A stretch of 38,893 nucleotides of DNA from Bacteroidota bacterium (lineage in GTDB: Bacteria; Bacteroidota; Bacteroidia; Bacteroidales; P3): contig JAEZKK010000013.1 of the NCBI GenBank assembly GCA_023415495.1, positions 1-38,893 on the forward strand. The letters are read 5' to 3'. Within the stretch, counting starts at the first letter, position 1. Every line of letters begins with the position of its first letter. Made by a program: the position numbers and the translations under genes. The notes below the pieces were generated by a model. It saw only the letters and a list, made by a program, of their open reading frames with translations, was not told where the DNA came from and did no database searches. Positions 16,218 to 24,186 of this stretch are shown piece by piece.

Positions 16218-18095
16218 CTAAGAATTCATACTTAGCAAAAACTCCTCGTTGTTTTTTGTATTATTCATCTGTTTCTTAATAAACTCTATTGCTTCAACAG
16301 AATTCATATCGGAGATATAATTCCTAAGTATAAGCATACGGTTTAGTACTCCGTCGTCAAGCAATAAATCTTCTCTACGTGTAGAAGATGAAACAAGGTC
16401 AATTGCTGGGTAAATTCTCTTATTAGATATCTTTCTATCCAATTGTAATTCCATATTACCTGTTCCCTTAAACTCTTCGAAGATAACTTCGTCCATCTTA
16501 GAGCCTGTCTCGATAAGAGCTGTTGCTATAATTGTAAGAGAACCTCCGTTTTCTATATTTCTTGCAGCTCCAAAGAAACGTTTAGGCTTTTGAAGAGCAT
16601 TTGCTTCAACACCTCCAGAGAGTACTTTCCCAGAAGAAGGTGCAACAGTATTATAAGCCCTTGCCAAACGTGTTATAGAGTCAAGCACTATAACTACATC
16701 ATGTCCGCACTCTGTCATTCTTCTTGCTTTTTCTAATACTAAATTAGCAATCTTAACGTGTCTTTCTGCTGGTTCATCGAATGTAGAAGCAATTACTTCA
16801 GCATTAACTGTCCTTTGCATATCGGTTACTTCTTCAGGTCTTTCGTCAATCAATAATACAATAAGATATGCTTCAGGGTGGTTTGCAGCAATTGCGTTAG
16901 CAATCTCCTTTAATAAGGTTGTTTTACCAGTTTTTGGAGGAGCAACAATCAATGCTCTTTGTCCTTTACCAATTGGAGTAAACAAATCAATTATTCTTGT
17001 AGAAATACTTTGTTGTTTATGACCTGTAAGTTTGAATTTTTCTTCAGGGAATAGTGGAGTTAGATAGTCGAATGGTACACGGTCTCGTATTTGTTCTGTA
17101 GTCTTTCCATTTATCAAATCAGCCTTTACAAGTGGGAAGTATTTCTCTCCATCCTTTGGAGGTCTAATTGTACCGCTAACTGTATCTCCTGTTTTTAATC
17201 CAAAAAGCTTTATTTGTGATTGTGATACATAGATATCGTCTGGAGAGTTAAGATAATTATAATCCGATGAACGTAAGAAACCATAACCATCTGGCATTAT
17301 CTCAAGTACACCCTCTGCACCAATCAATCCTTCGGTTTCAAAGATATACTCCTTCTTAGGCTGTGTCTTAATTTCTCTTATCTTTTCTTTTTCCTCTCTG
17401 CTTTCACTTACATCATTCTTCTCTTCTACTCTCTTCTCCTTCTCAACCTTTTCGTCTCTTATTTCTCCCTTTTCTCTTTCTGAATTAGTATTCCTTTCAA
17501 TTTTGTATGCTTTTTCAGTTATTACTTCTTCTTCCTCTTCAACAATCTCTTCTTCCTCTTCTACAAAAATATGACTAAGCCCAATAATATCTGGGTGAGT
17601 AAGTATCTTTTCTTTAATAACCTTCTTTGTATTAGATTTCCCCTCATTATTAGTATTATTAGCCACAGTTGAAGTGCTTGCAATTGGATTTAGTTTAAAT
17701 TCAGGTAGAGTTATATCTTCAATTATTGGTGTTTCAGGGAGAGTGATAAAGCTTAGGCTTGACTCTTTAAGGTTTTCTTTTTCTTTAACGTTTTGCTTAT
17801 TATTTGCTTTTTGGTTCTTCCATTCATTATTATGAGCGGTTTCATTTGATTTATTAGTTGTGCTTTCAGCTATAGGTTTTGGTTTTATTCTCGCTCTTTT
17901 ATTAATTTTATTCTCTCTTGTTTCTCTTGGCTCTCTTTTCTCTTCATCTTTAGATGGATTTGCTGCTTGAAAATCAATAATCTTATAAATCAATTCTTCT
18001 TGATTTAGTTTATTTGTCTTTGAAATATTCAATTCTTTAGCAATAGATTTTAGTTCATCTAAAGTCTTTTTTGATAATTCTGATTTGCTATACAT
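16218..18095 (-). CDS. rho: Transcription termination factor Rho with long disordered insertion
   Basis: A 625-residue Rho, against about 420 in E. coli. The Rho_N helical domain is at about 1-50 (LSKKTLDELKSIAKELNISK). About 50-260 is a Lys/Glu/Asn-rich region of low complexity, including strings of Glu, with no fold visible. The cold-shock-like RNA-binding domain follows at about 265-335 (GVLEIMPDGYGFLRS). The ATPase core has Walker A APPKTGKTTLL near 385, Walker B VVIVLDSITRLARAYNT, and the Q/R-loop region GALTI-like SLTIIATALIETGSKMDEVI. The inserted region is common in Bacteroidota Rho and is thought to affect RNA binding or condensation. First gene of a four-gene operon with an unusual 160-nt leader. 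Confidence 0.96.
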   Translation of the reverse strand: MYSKSELSKKTLDELKSIAKELNISKTNKLNQEELIYKIIDFQAANPSKDEEKREPRETRENKINKRARIKPKPIAESTTNKSNETAHNNEWKNQKANNKQNVKEKENLKESSLSFITLPETPIIEDITLPEFKLNPIASTSTVANNTNNEGKSNTKKVIKEKILTHPDIIGLSHIFVEEEEEIVEEEEEVITEKAYKIERNTNSEREKGEIRDEKVEKEKRVEEKNDVSESREEKEKIREIKTQPKKEYIFETEGLIGAEGVLEIMPDGYGFLRSSDYNYLNSPDDIYVSQSQIKLFGLKTGDTVSGTIRPPKDGEKYFPLVKADLINGKTTEQIRDRVPFDYLTPLFPEEKFKLTGHKQQSISTRIIDLFTPIGKGQRALIVAPPKTGKTTLLKEIANAIAANHPEAYLIVLLIDERPEEVTDMQRTVNAEVIASTFDEPAERHVKIANLVLEKARRMTECGHDVVIVLDSITRLARAYNTVAPSSGKVLSGGVEANALQKPKRFFGAARNIENGGSLTIIATALIETGSKMDEVIFEEFKGTGNMELQLDRKISNKRIYPAIDLVSSSTRREDLLLDDGVLNRMLILRNYISDMNSVEAIEFIKKQMNNTKNNEEFLLSMNS

Positions 18096-18252
18096 AAATT
18101 ATGATTAATTATTTTGACTGAGGCATAACTCAGTAATATATTTATATTTGAATTAGTAGTTTTACTTTGAATTAATTTTTTGGGAAAGGTCTGAACGATG
18201 ATTCTTCATCTAAGTTTTAGGCTCTTTATAGAAGAAAAATTCTCTTAAAGAC
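18096..18252 (-). promoter_or_regulatory. Long 5' leader of rho
   Basis: About 155-160 nt separate the predicted start of transcription (box at 18257-18264) from the rho ATG. The leader can form a small hairpin (CTGAG/CTCAG around 18118-18134). Rho genes are often autoregulated through their leaders, so this stretch is a candidate control region; that role is inference. Confidence 0.4.
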
Positions 18253-18256
18253 TGTG

Positions 18257-18264
18257 CAAAAATA
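18257..18264 (-). promoter_or_regulatory. -7 box of the rho operon
   Basis: CAAAAATA on the plus strand gives TATTTTTG on the minus strand, a match to TAnnTTTG. Confidence 0.5.
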
Positions 18265-18305
18265 TAAATAATTCAGTTATCAGCAATAAAAAATGAAAAA
18301 AATCT

Positions 18306-18313
18306 TATATTTG
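18306..18313 (+). promoter_or_regulatory. -7 box of the membrane protein/nfn unit
   Basis: TATATTTG lies inside the longest open frame and therefore argues for the downstream ATG at 18341. Confidence 0.6.
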
Positions 18314-18340
18314 CCGATTATTACATATAACAAAGTAACC

Positions 18341-18802
18341 ATGAAAAACTATATTAAAAACCTGAATGGATTGAATATTAAGTATATTCTTTTAAGTCTA
18401 ATCTCTGCAATAATTTCTGCCTCCGGGGTTGCAATCTTTGGGGTTAATAATTTTGATATTAATAATTTATACCTCTCTTTTGCTTTAATGTTAGGGGTTA
18501 TTTATTTTTTGTTTAGAGGAAGAAAGCTCTATAATAAGAAGGTAAAGAATATTAAATCTCTGCCTTTTGGTGAAAAACTTAATGCATATCAAAAAGCTAC
18601 TAAAGTAAAAGTATTTTCATTTAATATGATAAGTATAATTGCATGTATTGGGTTAATATTTTCTGGTAATTGGATGTATTTAGTCTTTGTAGTATTTGCA
18701 ATTATGCTAATAGCTTTAAACTGGGCTAATGTTCAAAAACTAAAAATCGAATTATCACTTACTGATAAGGAATTGAAAATAATTCAGGGAGAAAAATTAT
18801 AA
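18341..18802 (+). CDS. Small membrane protein of unknown function
   Basis: The frame opens at 18293, but a -7 box at 18306-18313 lies within those codons, so I choose the in-frame ATG at 18341 (MKNYIKNLNGLNIKYILLSL, 153 aa). Four hydrophobic segments are visible: ILLSLISAIISASGVAIFGV, LYLSFALMLGVIYFLF, MISIIACIGLIFSG and MYLVFVVFAIMLIALNWA. They form two hairpins around a basic cytoplasmic loop (GRKLYNKKVKNIKS). The C-terminal tail is polar. No known family recognised. It lies 17 bp before the Nfn gene and is probably co-transcribed with it. Confidence 0.78.
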   Translation: MKNYIKNLNGLNIKYILLSLISAIISASGVAIFGVNNFDINNLYLSFALMLGVIYFLFRGRKLYNKKVKNIKSLPFGEKLNAYQKATKVKVFSFNMISIIACIGLIFSGNWMYLVFVVFAIMLIALNWANVQKLKIELSLTDKELKIIQGEKL

Positions 18803-18819
18803 TTAAAGTCTAATATACT

Positions 18820-21099
18820 ATGTTTAAAATTCATTCTAAAAGAGAATTGGCACCAAATATCATTCTAATGGATATTGAATCGCCATGGGTTGCAAGAAGT
18901 GCTAAACCAGGACAATTTGTAATTGCAATTATTGATGATAAGGGAGAGAGAATCCCTCTTACTATTTGTAATTATGATAAGAATATGGGATTGGTTACAA
19001 TTGTTTTTCAAATTGTAGGTAAATCTACTCAAAGAATGGCTGATTTAAACGTTGGGGATGGATTTAGAGATATAGTTGGTCCTTTGGGAAGAGAAAGTGA
19101 TTTTATACATGAGGGCATTGATGAGCTAAAGAAAAAGAAATTCCTATTTGTTGCAGGTGGCGTGGGAACAGCTCCTGTTTATCCTCAAGTGAAGTGGTTA
19201 AAGAGTGCAGGGATTGATGTGGATGTTATTATTGGCACAAAGTCTAAGAATACACTTATTTTAGAAGAAGAGTTTAAAAAGGTTTCCAAGAACTTATATG
19301 TTTGTACTGATGATGGTAGTTATGGTTTTAAGGGTTTGGTTACTGATAAGATAAAGGGATTGATTGAAAAGGAAAATAAATCTTATGATGAGGTTATTGC
19401 CATTGGTCCAATGATAATGATGAAATTTGTTTCCTCTCTTACTAAGATTTATAATATTAGAACAACTGTTAGTTTAAATACCTTAATGGTCGATGGTACT
19501 GGTATGTGTGGGGCTTGTAGAGTTTCTATTGGAGGGAAAACCAAGTTTACGTGCGTAGATGGACCAGAGTTTGACGCACATCTTGTGGATTTTGATGAAG
19601 CTATTCGTCGCCAATCAATGTATAGAACTCACGAAATAGCAAAGGATACAAATGGTCATAAATGTAATTTAAGTTCTCCTGTTGATACTTCATTAATGGT
19701 TGATATTATTGTTGATAGAAAGAAACAAGTAAAGGTTAGAGAACAAGACCCAGAGATAAGAGCTACGAATTTCGAAGAGGTTTGTTATGGCTATAATGAG
19801 AAAGAGGCTATGGCTGAGGCTACTCGTTGTATAGAATGCAAGAATCCTGGTTGCGTTAGTCAATGTCCTGTTACTATTCAAATACCTCAGTTTATTTCTA
19901 AAGTAAAGATTGGAGATTTTGAAGCTGCTGCAAGAATACTTGCTACGGATACTGCACTCCCTGCTGTTTGTGGGAGAGTTTGTCCTCAGGAAGTTCAATG
20001 TGAAGGAAATTGTATTTTAGGTAAGAAGGGCGAGCCTGTTGCTATTGGAAAATTAGAAAGATTCGTTGCCGATTGGGCAAGAAATAATAATATCAACCTT
20101 TCAATTCCTCCAAAGAACAAGCTTGGAAAGAAGGTAGCCATAATAGGCGCTGGTCCTTCTGGCTTAACTTGCGGGGGCGAATTGGCAAAGATGGGTTATG
20201 ATGTAACTATCTATGAAGCTTTGCACGAAGCAGGTGGAGTATTAGTTTATGGTATTCCAGAGTTTCGTCTTCCTAAAAAGGAGGTTGTAGAGTATGAGGT
20301 AAATAATGTAAGAAATCTTGGAGTAGAAATTATTACTGATGTAATAGTTGGCAAGAGTATTACTGTGGATGAGCTATTAAACGAGGAAGGATACTCTGCA
20401 GTGTTTATCGGTTCTGGTGCTGGATTGCCTAAGTTTATGGGAATAAATGGCGAAAACCTTAATGGGGTTCTTTCTGCTAATGAAATCCTTACTCGTTCCA
20501 ACCTTATGAAGGCTTTTGAGGAGGGTTATGATACTCCGATTTATCCTGGTAGCAAGACTGTTGTTGTTGGTGGGGGTAATGTTGCAATGGATGCTGCCAG
20601 AACTGCAAAACGTCTTGGTGCAGATACTTATATTGTATACAGAAGGAGTGAAAAAGAAATGCCTGCAAGAGTTGAAGAGGTTCATCATGCAAAAGAAGAG
20701 GGAATTATATTCAATGTAATGTGCAACCCTGTAGAAATACTTTCAGATGATAAGGGTTGGGTAAAAGGAATTAAATGTATAAGAATGGAATTAGGCGAAG
20801 CTGACCAAAGCGGAAGAAGAAGACCAATTGAGATTGAGGGTTCGGAATTTGAGATTGAGGCTAACTGCGTAATTATGGCTCTTGGGACTAATCCGAATCC
20901 GTTAATTATTAATACTACTAAAGGATTAGATAGTGAGAAATGGGGAGGTATAATTGCGGATGATTATGGTAAGACTTCCAAAGAAGGAGTTTTTGCAGGT
21001 GGAGATGCTGTTACTGGTGCTGCTACTGTGATTTTAGCAATGGGAGCAGGGAAACAAGCAGCTCAAGGTATCCATAATTATATTCAAAACCTAAACTAA
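18820..21099 (+). CDS. Fused NfnA-NfnB (ferredoxin:NADP oxidoreductase / GltD-like)
   Basis: A 759-residue fusion. Residues about 1-285 are an FAD/NAD reductase of the dihydroorotate-dehydrogenase electron-transfer type (NfnA/SudB), with a [2Fe-2S] site in VDGTGMCGACRV (Cys230, Cys233) and FTCVDG (Cys245); the Asp before the first Cys may be the fourth ligand, as in Nfn. Residues about 300-759 are a GltD-like NfnB/SudA part. CIECKNPGCVSQCPV and CGRVCPQEVQCEGNC bind [4Fe-4S] clusters, GAGPSGLTCGGELAKMG binds FAD and VVGGGNVAMDAARTAKRLGA binds NADPH. Nfn enzymes couple NADH, ferredoxin and NADP by electron bifurcation in anaerobes. Databases often name such fusions as dihydroorotate dehydrogenase subunit/glutamate synthase; no GltB or PyrD partner is present here. 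Confidence 0.93.
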   Translation: MFKIHSKRELAPNIILMDIESPWVARSAKPGQFVIAIIDDKGERIPLTICNYDKNMGLVTIVFQIVGKSTQRMADLNVGDGFRDIVGPLGRESDFIHEGIDELKKKKFLFVAGGVGTAPVYPQVKWLKSAGIDVDVIIGTKSKNTLILEEEFKKVSKNLYVCTDDGSYGFKGLVTDKIKGLIEKENKSYDEVIAIGPMIMMKFVSSLTKIYNIRTTVSLNTLMVDGTGMCGACRVSIGGKTKFTCVDGPEFDAHLVDFDEAIRRQSMYRTHEIAKDTNGHKCNLSSPVDTSLMVDIIVDRKKQVKVREQDPEIRATNFEEVCYGYNEKEAMAEATRCIECKNPGCVSQCPVTIQIPQFISKVKIGDFEAAARILATDTALPAVCGRVCPQEVQCEGNCILGKKGEPVAIGKLERFVADWARNNNINLSIPPKNKLGKKVAIIGAGPSGLTCGGELAKMGYDVTIYEALHEAGGVLVYGIPEFRLPKKEVVEYEVNNVRNLGVEIITDVIVGKSITVDELLNEEGYSAVFIGSGAGLPKFMGINGENLNGVLSANEILTRSNLMKAFEEGYDTPIYPGSKTVVVGGGNVAMDAARTAKRLGADTYIVYRRSEKEMPARVEEVHHAKEEGIIFNVMCNPVEILSDDKGWVKGIKCIRMELGEADQSGRRRPIEIEGSEFEIEANCVIMALGTNPNPLIINTTKGLDSEKWGGIIADDYGKTSKEGVFAGGDAVTGAATVILAMGAGKQAAQGIHNYIQNLN

Positions 21100-21734
21100 G
21101 CTTCTTCCTCCCAATAAGGGTATTCATCATCAAGGTCTTCCTCTTCCTCATTTATAGGAGGAGGAAGACCTTTTCTTCTATAGTATATTGCTAATACACT
21201 CCCGGTAATTGCTCCTGCTAAATGTCCCTGCCAAGATATATTTGGCTTGGATTGAAACATAGGAAATATCCCCCAAACCACACTCCCATAAAGAAATATT
21301 ACTAAAAATCCGAATGCAGCCTGAGGTTTGTTCTTTCTAATAAAGCCACTTAGAATATGAAACCAAGCAAGAGCGTACACAATCCCAGATGCTCCAATAT
21401 GAATCTGACCCTCAGAGGCTATTATCCATGTTGCAAGACCTGTAAATAGGTAAAATTGAAGAAAAATTTGGGTAGCAAGTTTTTTATAGAAGAGATATAA
21501 TCCTGAAAGCAAAACAAATAATGCAAGAGAATTAGAAGCAAGATGAGAATAATCGCCATGAAGCAAATGCATGGTTAATATTCCGTAAGCTTTCTCATAG
21601 CTGTGTGGGTGAAGCCCATATTGGGCAAGTGATATTCCCGAAATAGTCTCAAAGAACTTAATAGCCCAAAGCAAGACTAAGATTGCTAAAGGAACGATAA
21701 GTGAATTAATAAACTCTTTCTTCTCTTTACTCAT
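21096..21734 (-). CDS. Rhomboid-family intramembrane serine protease
   Basis: A membrane protease of about 212 residues, if translation starts at the ATG at 21734 (MSKEKKEF). The frame is open to 21770, but a -7 box at 21744-21751 lies inside that extension. The catalytic serine is in HIGASGIVYALAWF and the catalytic histidine in WQGHLAGAITG on the last helix; six hydrophobic segments are visible. HLLHGDYSHLASN matches the family's conserved histidine-rich loop. The cytoplasmic tail is strongly acidic (NEEEEDLDDEYPYWEEE). Its stop codon overlaps that of the Nfn gene on the other strand. Confidence 0.92.
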   Translation of the reverse strand: MSKEKKEFINSLIVPLAILVLLWAIKFFETISGISLAQYGLHPHSYEKAYGILTMHLLHGDYSHLASNSLALFVLLSGLYLFYKKLATQIFLQFYLFTGLATWIIASEGQIHIGASGIVYALAWFHILSGFIRKNKPQAAFGFLVIFLYGSVVWGIFPMFQSKPNISWQGHLAGAITGSVLAIYYRRKGLPPPINEEEEDLDDEYPYWEEEA

Positions 21735-21743
21735 AATTAATTG

Positions 21744-21751
21744 CAAATATA
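21744..21751 (-). promoter_or_regulatory. -7 box of the rhomboid gene
   Basis: CAAATATA on the plus strand is TATATTTG on the minus strand. It lies only 9 bp before the ATG at 21734, giving an almost leaderless mRNA. Confidence 0.6.
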
Positions 21752-21783
21752 AAACCAAATAATCAAACAAGCAAAAAATGAAT

Positions 21784-21921
21784 TTTGATTACAATCTCGT
21801 GGAATCAAATTCTATTTTAATATAATGCCATTATATCGACAGAATAATGCCATTAAATGAGAGATATAATGGCATTATATGGAGGATATAATGGCATTAT
21901 ATTGAATTGTCTTTTGAAAAG
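21784..21921. repeat. Four-copy 22-bp palindrome array TAATGCCATTA, locus B
   Basis: TAATGCCATTA at 21823 and 21845 and its reverse complement TAATGGCATTA at 21867 and 21889 start exactly 22 bp apart, with 11-bp spacers. Units 3 and 4 extend to the 17-bp near-perfect palindrome ATATAATGGCATTATAT. The outer TTTGAT-type motifs continue the phase: TTTGAT centred at 21786.5, GAATCAAATTC at 21802-21812, and CTTTTGAAAAG centred at 21916. The array lies between the divergent rhomboid and outer-membrane protein genes. Confidence 0.9.
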
Positions 21922-22020
21922 AATAGTTTTAAATCAAATAATAGAACTTCGAAATCTAATAAAATGAGAATTTATTTATTATTTATATCCCTAAATGTCA
22001 ATTTTTCAAGAAAGAATTTT

Positions 22021-22028
22021 TATATTTG
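22021..22028 (+). promoter_or_regulatory. -7 box of the PorT-like gene
   Basis: TATATTTG, 29 bp before the ATG at 22058. Confidence 0.65.
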
Positions 22029-22057
22029 CAAATTAAACAAAGACAAATCCAACTGCA

Positions 22058-22945
22058 ATGAACAAAAGAAGTATATTTTTAATCTTAGGGTTTATATTAT
22101 TCTTAACAAGTGCCTTAGAGCTTAATGCTCAGCGAAGAAATAGAGCTCCTCAAACAAGATTTGGTATTAGAACAGGGTTTAATATGAGCGATTTAACCTC
22201 TGCAAAGGGCTTAGATGTGATGAATGGTTTGGCATTTTATAATGATAAATTAGAATATGTAGGTTTTACAGATACTAAGCCTTGGAAGATGGGCTTTAAT
22301 GCAGGCTTTACTCTTCAAACAGCTTTGAACGATTCATGGTTTATTCAACCTTCATTAATATTTATGACAAAAGGATATAAACTTAATACCCAAAATGTGG
22401 AGATTAACTGTAATGCATCTTACGTTCAATTGCCTTTTGATATTATTTACAAGTATGAAATCAATGATGGTTTTCATTTTGTTTTACAAGGAGGAGTGTT
22501 TTTAGGGGTTGGAGTATATGGTTTTACAGATTTTCATGATCATTATGGAGAGAATGAATTGCCAAGGAAGCCTCATGAACAAACACCAAGACCTAATATT
22601 ACAAATGATTATATTGGATATGATATTACAGCACATGGTATATTTTGGAAGGACAGAAACGATACCTTTGAGACTGATGGAGCATATCGTTTCGATACAG
22701 GAATAGGAGCAGGCTTTGGTTTTGAAATAAGAAACTTTCAATTAATGCTTTCATATCAGTTTAGTGCAATACCACTATATAATTATAACTATGACCATTC
22801 TCTTCGCTATGAAGCAAAAGGAATGGACTATAAAACCCCTTTTGAGTATTTTGGATTAGATGTTCCAAATTCTCCTCACCAACATACTATTTCATTGACA
22901 TTATCCTATTACTTCGATATGTTTAATAATAAACTTAAGTGGTAA
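22058..22945 (+). CDS. PorT-like outer-membrane beta-barrel protein
   Basis: A 295-residue exported protein. The signal peptide ends around LNAQ (residue 25). The mature part begins with RFGIRTGFNMSDL, the first strand pattern of the OMP_b-brl_2/PorT-like family, and contains GFNAGFTLQTAL, SWFIQPSLIFMTKGYKL, FHFVLQGGVFLGVGVYGF and a terminal HTISLTLSYYFDMF strand. An eight-stranded barrel is likely. Proteins of this fold serve varied roles in Bacteroidota and no specific one can be given. It sits just right of array B and 32 bp before a second exported protein. Confidence 0.85.
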   Translation: MNKRSIFLILGFILFLTSALELNAQRRNRAPQTRFGIRTGFNMSDLTSAKGLDVMNGLAFYNDKLEYVGFTDTKPWKMGFNAGFTLQTALNDSWFIQPSLIFMTKGYKLNTQNVEINCNASYVQLPFDIIYKYEINDGFHFVLQGGVFLGVGVYGFTDFHDHYGENELPRKPHEQTPRPNITNDYIGYDITAHGIFWKDRNDTFETDGAYRFDTGIGAGFGFEIRNFQLMLSYQFSAIPLYNYNYDHSLRYEAKGMDYKTPFEYFGLDVPNSPHQHTISLTLSYYFDMFNNKLKW

Positions 22946-22977
22946 AATAAATATTATGGTTTTACGTTAAGACTAAT

Positions 22978-23559
22978 ATGATAAGGAATTTAATTTTTGT
23001 TTTATCTGGACTAATCTCTTTGGGGCTATTTGCACAAAAGGACACAACCAACTCTAACCAATACAGCATAATGATGGGTGGTGGATTTGGAACTGGATTC
23101 TTTGGTGAGAGTTTTTCAGGAAATTATATTATGCCTACGGCAAATATTCAGCTAAACGAAAATTCCAATCTTCGATTAGGAGCATTGACTGGAACAACTT
23201 CTATTAATTATAATACTCCTTTGCATTCTGAGGACAAAGCTCCTTATGCAAATAGATATAATAGAAGAGCTGCATATATGGGAGGGGACTTTATGCTTAA
23301 TCAAAGAACAATGGTTTCCGTTACTGCTTTCTTCGATATTCAAATGCCAATGGGTAATTCCATGCATAATAGTTTAAGAACCTACGGAGTAAATGCAAAT
23401 CTGAATTATCAAATATCCAAGAATTCATTCCTAAACCTAAGCTTTACATATATTGAATCCAATAACCCATTAAGCCTATACTCACATCCCTTCAACTCAT
23501 CCCCACTACTTTACAACACATCCCCTATATTCTCCTCCCCATCATTATTCCATCCCTAA
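22978..23559 (+). CDS. Exported outer-membrane-like protein, unknown
   Basis: A 193-residue protein with a signal peptide (MIRNLIFVLSGLISLGLFAQ). The mature part has Gly-rich and alternating patterns (YSIMMGGGFGTGFFGES, NLRLGALTGTTSINY, VNANLNYQISKNSFLNLSF) typical of barrel strands. The last 30 residues are Ser/Pro/Asn-rich (NNPLSLYSHPFNSSPLLYNT) and differ in base use from the rest. The final 35 bases overlap the end of the O-methyltransferase gene on the other strand. The unusual tail may mean an older, longer barrel was truncated. It follows the PorT-like gene by 32 bp and is probably co-transcribed. Confidence 0.72.
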   Translation: MIRNLIFVLSGLISLGLFAQKDTTNSNQYSIMMGGGFGTGFFGESFSGNYIMPTANIQLNENSNLRLGALTGTTSINYNTPLHSEDKAPYANRYNRRAAYMGGDFMLNQRTMVSVTAFFDIQMPMGNSMHNSLRTYGVNANLNYQISKNSFLNLSFTYIESNNPLSLYSHPFNSSPLLYNTSPIFSSPSLFHP

Positions 23560-24184
23560 TAGGTAGGATGAGGTTTTCTATTCTTTCGTCTTGAGTTATT
23601 TTTACATTGAACTCGTGTATTGCTTTTGTTTCTTTATCCTCTGGCATTTCATCTAATGCTACTCTACCATACCAAAGAACATTATCAATTAGAATTACTC
23701 CATTCTTCTTAAGCTTCTCTATACATATATCATAATAGTATGGATAATTAACCTTATCTGCATCGATAAAGATAATATCAAAATCATTATCCATTTCTTC
23801 TATAATATTCTTAGCATTGCCAATATGTAATTCTATTTTAGAGCTAAGATTATTCTTTTCAAATAAATCTAATAGAAAACGTTCCATCTCCACGTTTACT
23901 TCAATTGTGTGGAGAATACCATCAGGGGCAAGTCCTTGAGCTAAACAAATTGTAGAGTAACCAGTAAATGTACCAATCTCCAATATCTTTTTAGGACAAA
24001 CTAAATTGGAAATCATACTTAAAAACTGTCCCTGCCAATTCCCACTTATCATATTAGGTCTTAGAAACTTTATATGTGTTTCTCTTGTTAAACTTTTTAG
24101 AGAATCTGACTCTGGGCTTACGTATGTTTGACAATAGTCTTCAATTCTCTTATCCAAGAATGGATAAATCTGTTTTTCTTTCAT
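23525..24184 (-). CDS. Class I SAM-dependent O-methyltransferase
   Basis: A 219-residue methyltransferase of the COMT/CCoAOMT-like family. SAM motif I is KKILEIGTFTGYSTICLAQG, followed by the acidic LHTIEVNVEME. FDIIFIDADKVNYPYYYD carries the metal-binding aspartate and VILIDNVLWYGRV the second motif. The protein ends with the family's LPIRDGIMMGRR. Substrate unknown; bacterial members methylate catechol-like or hydroxyl groups. It is the last gene of the cca-miaA-ompA operon, 2 bp after the OmpA-like gene, and overlaps the convergent gene by 35 bp. Confidence 0.92.
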   Translation of the reverse strand: MKEKQIYPFLDKRIEDYCQTYVSPESDSLKSLTRETHIKFLRPNMISGNWQGQFLSMISNLVCPKKILEIGTFTGYSTICLAQGLAPDGILHTIEVNVEMERFLLDLFEKNNLSSKIELHIGNAKNIIEEMDNDFDIIFIDADKVNYPYYYDICIEKLKKNGVILIDNVLWYGRVALDEMPEDKETKAIHEFNVKITQDERIENLILPIRDGIMMGRRI

Positions 24185-24186
24185 CT

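Noticed and set aside
18293..18340. Upstream start of the membrane protein gene
   Set aside because: A TATATTTG box lies within these codons, so they are probably not transcribed.
21907..22125. Open frame overlapping the start of the PorT-like gene
   Set aside because: It runs across the promoter and signal-peptide region of the real gene in another frame, with a Lys/Asn-rich random-looking peptide.
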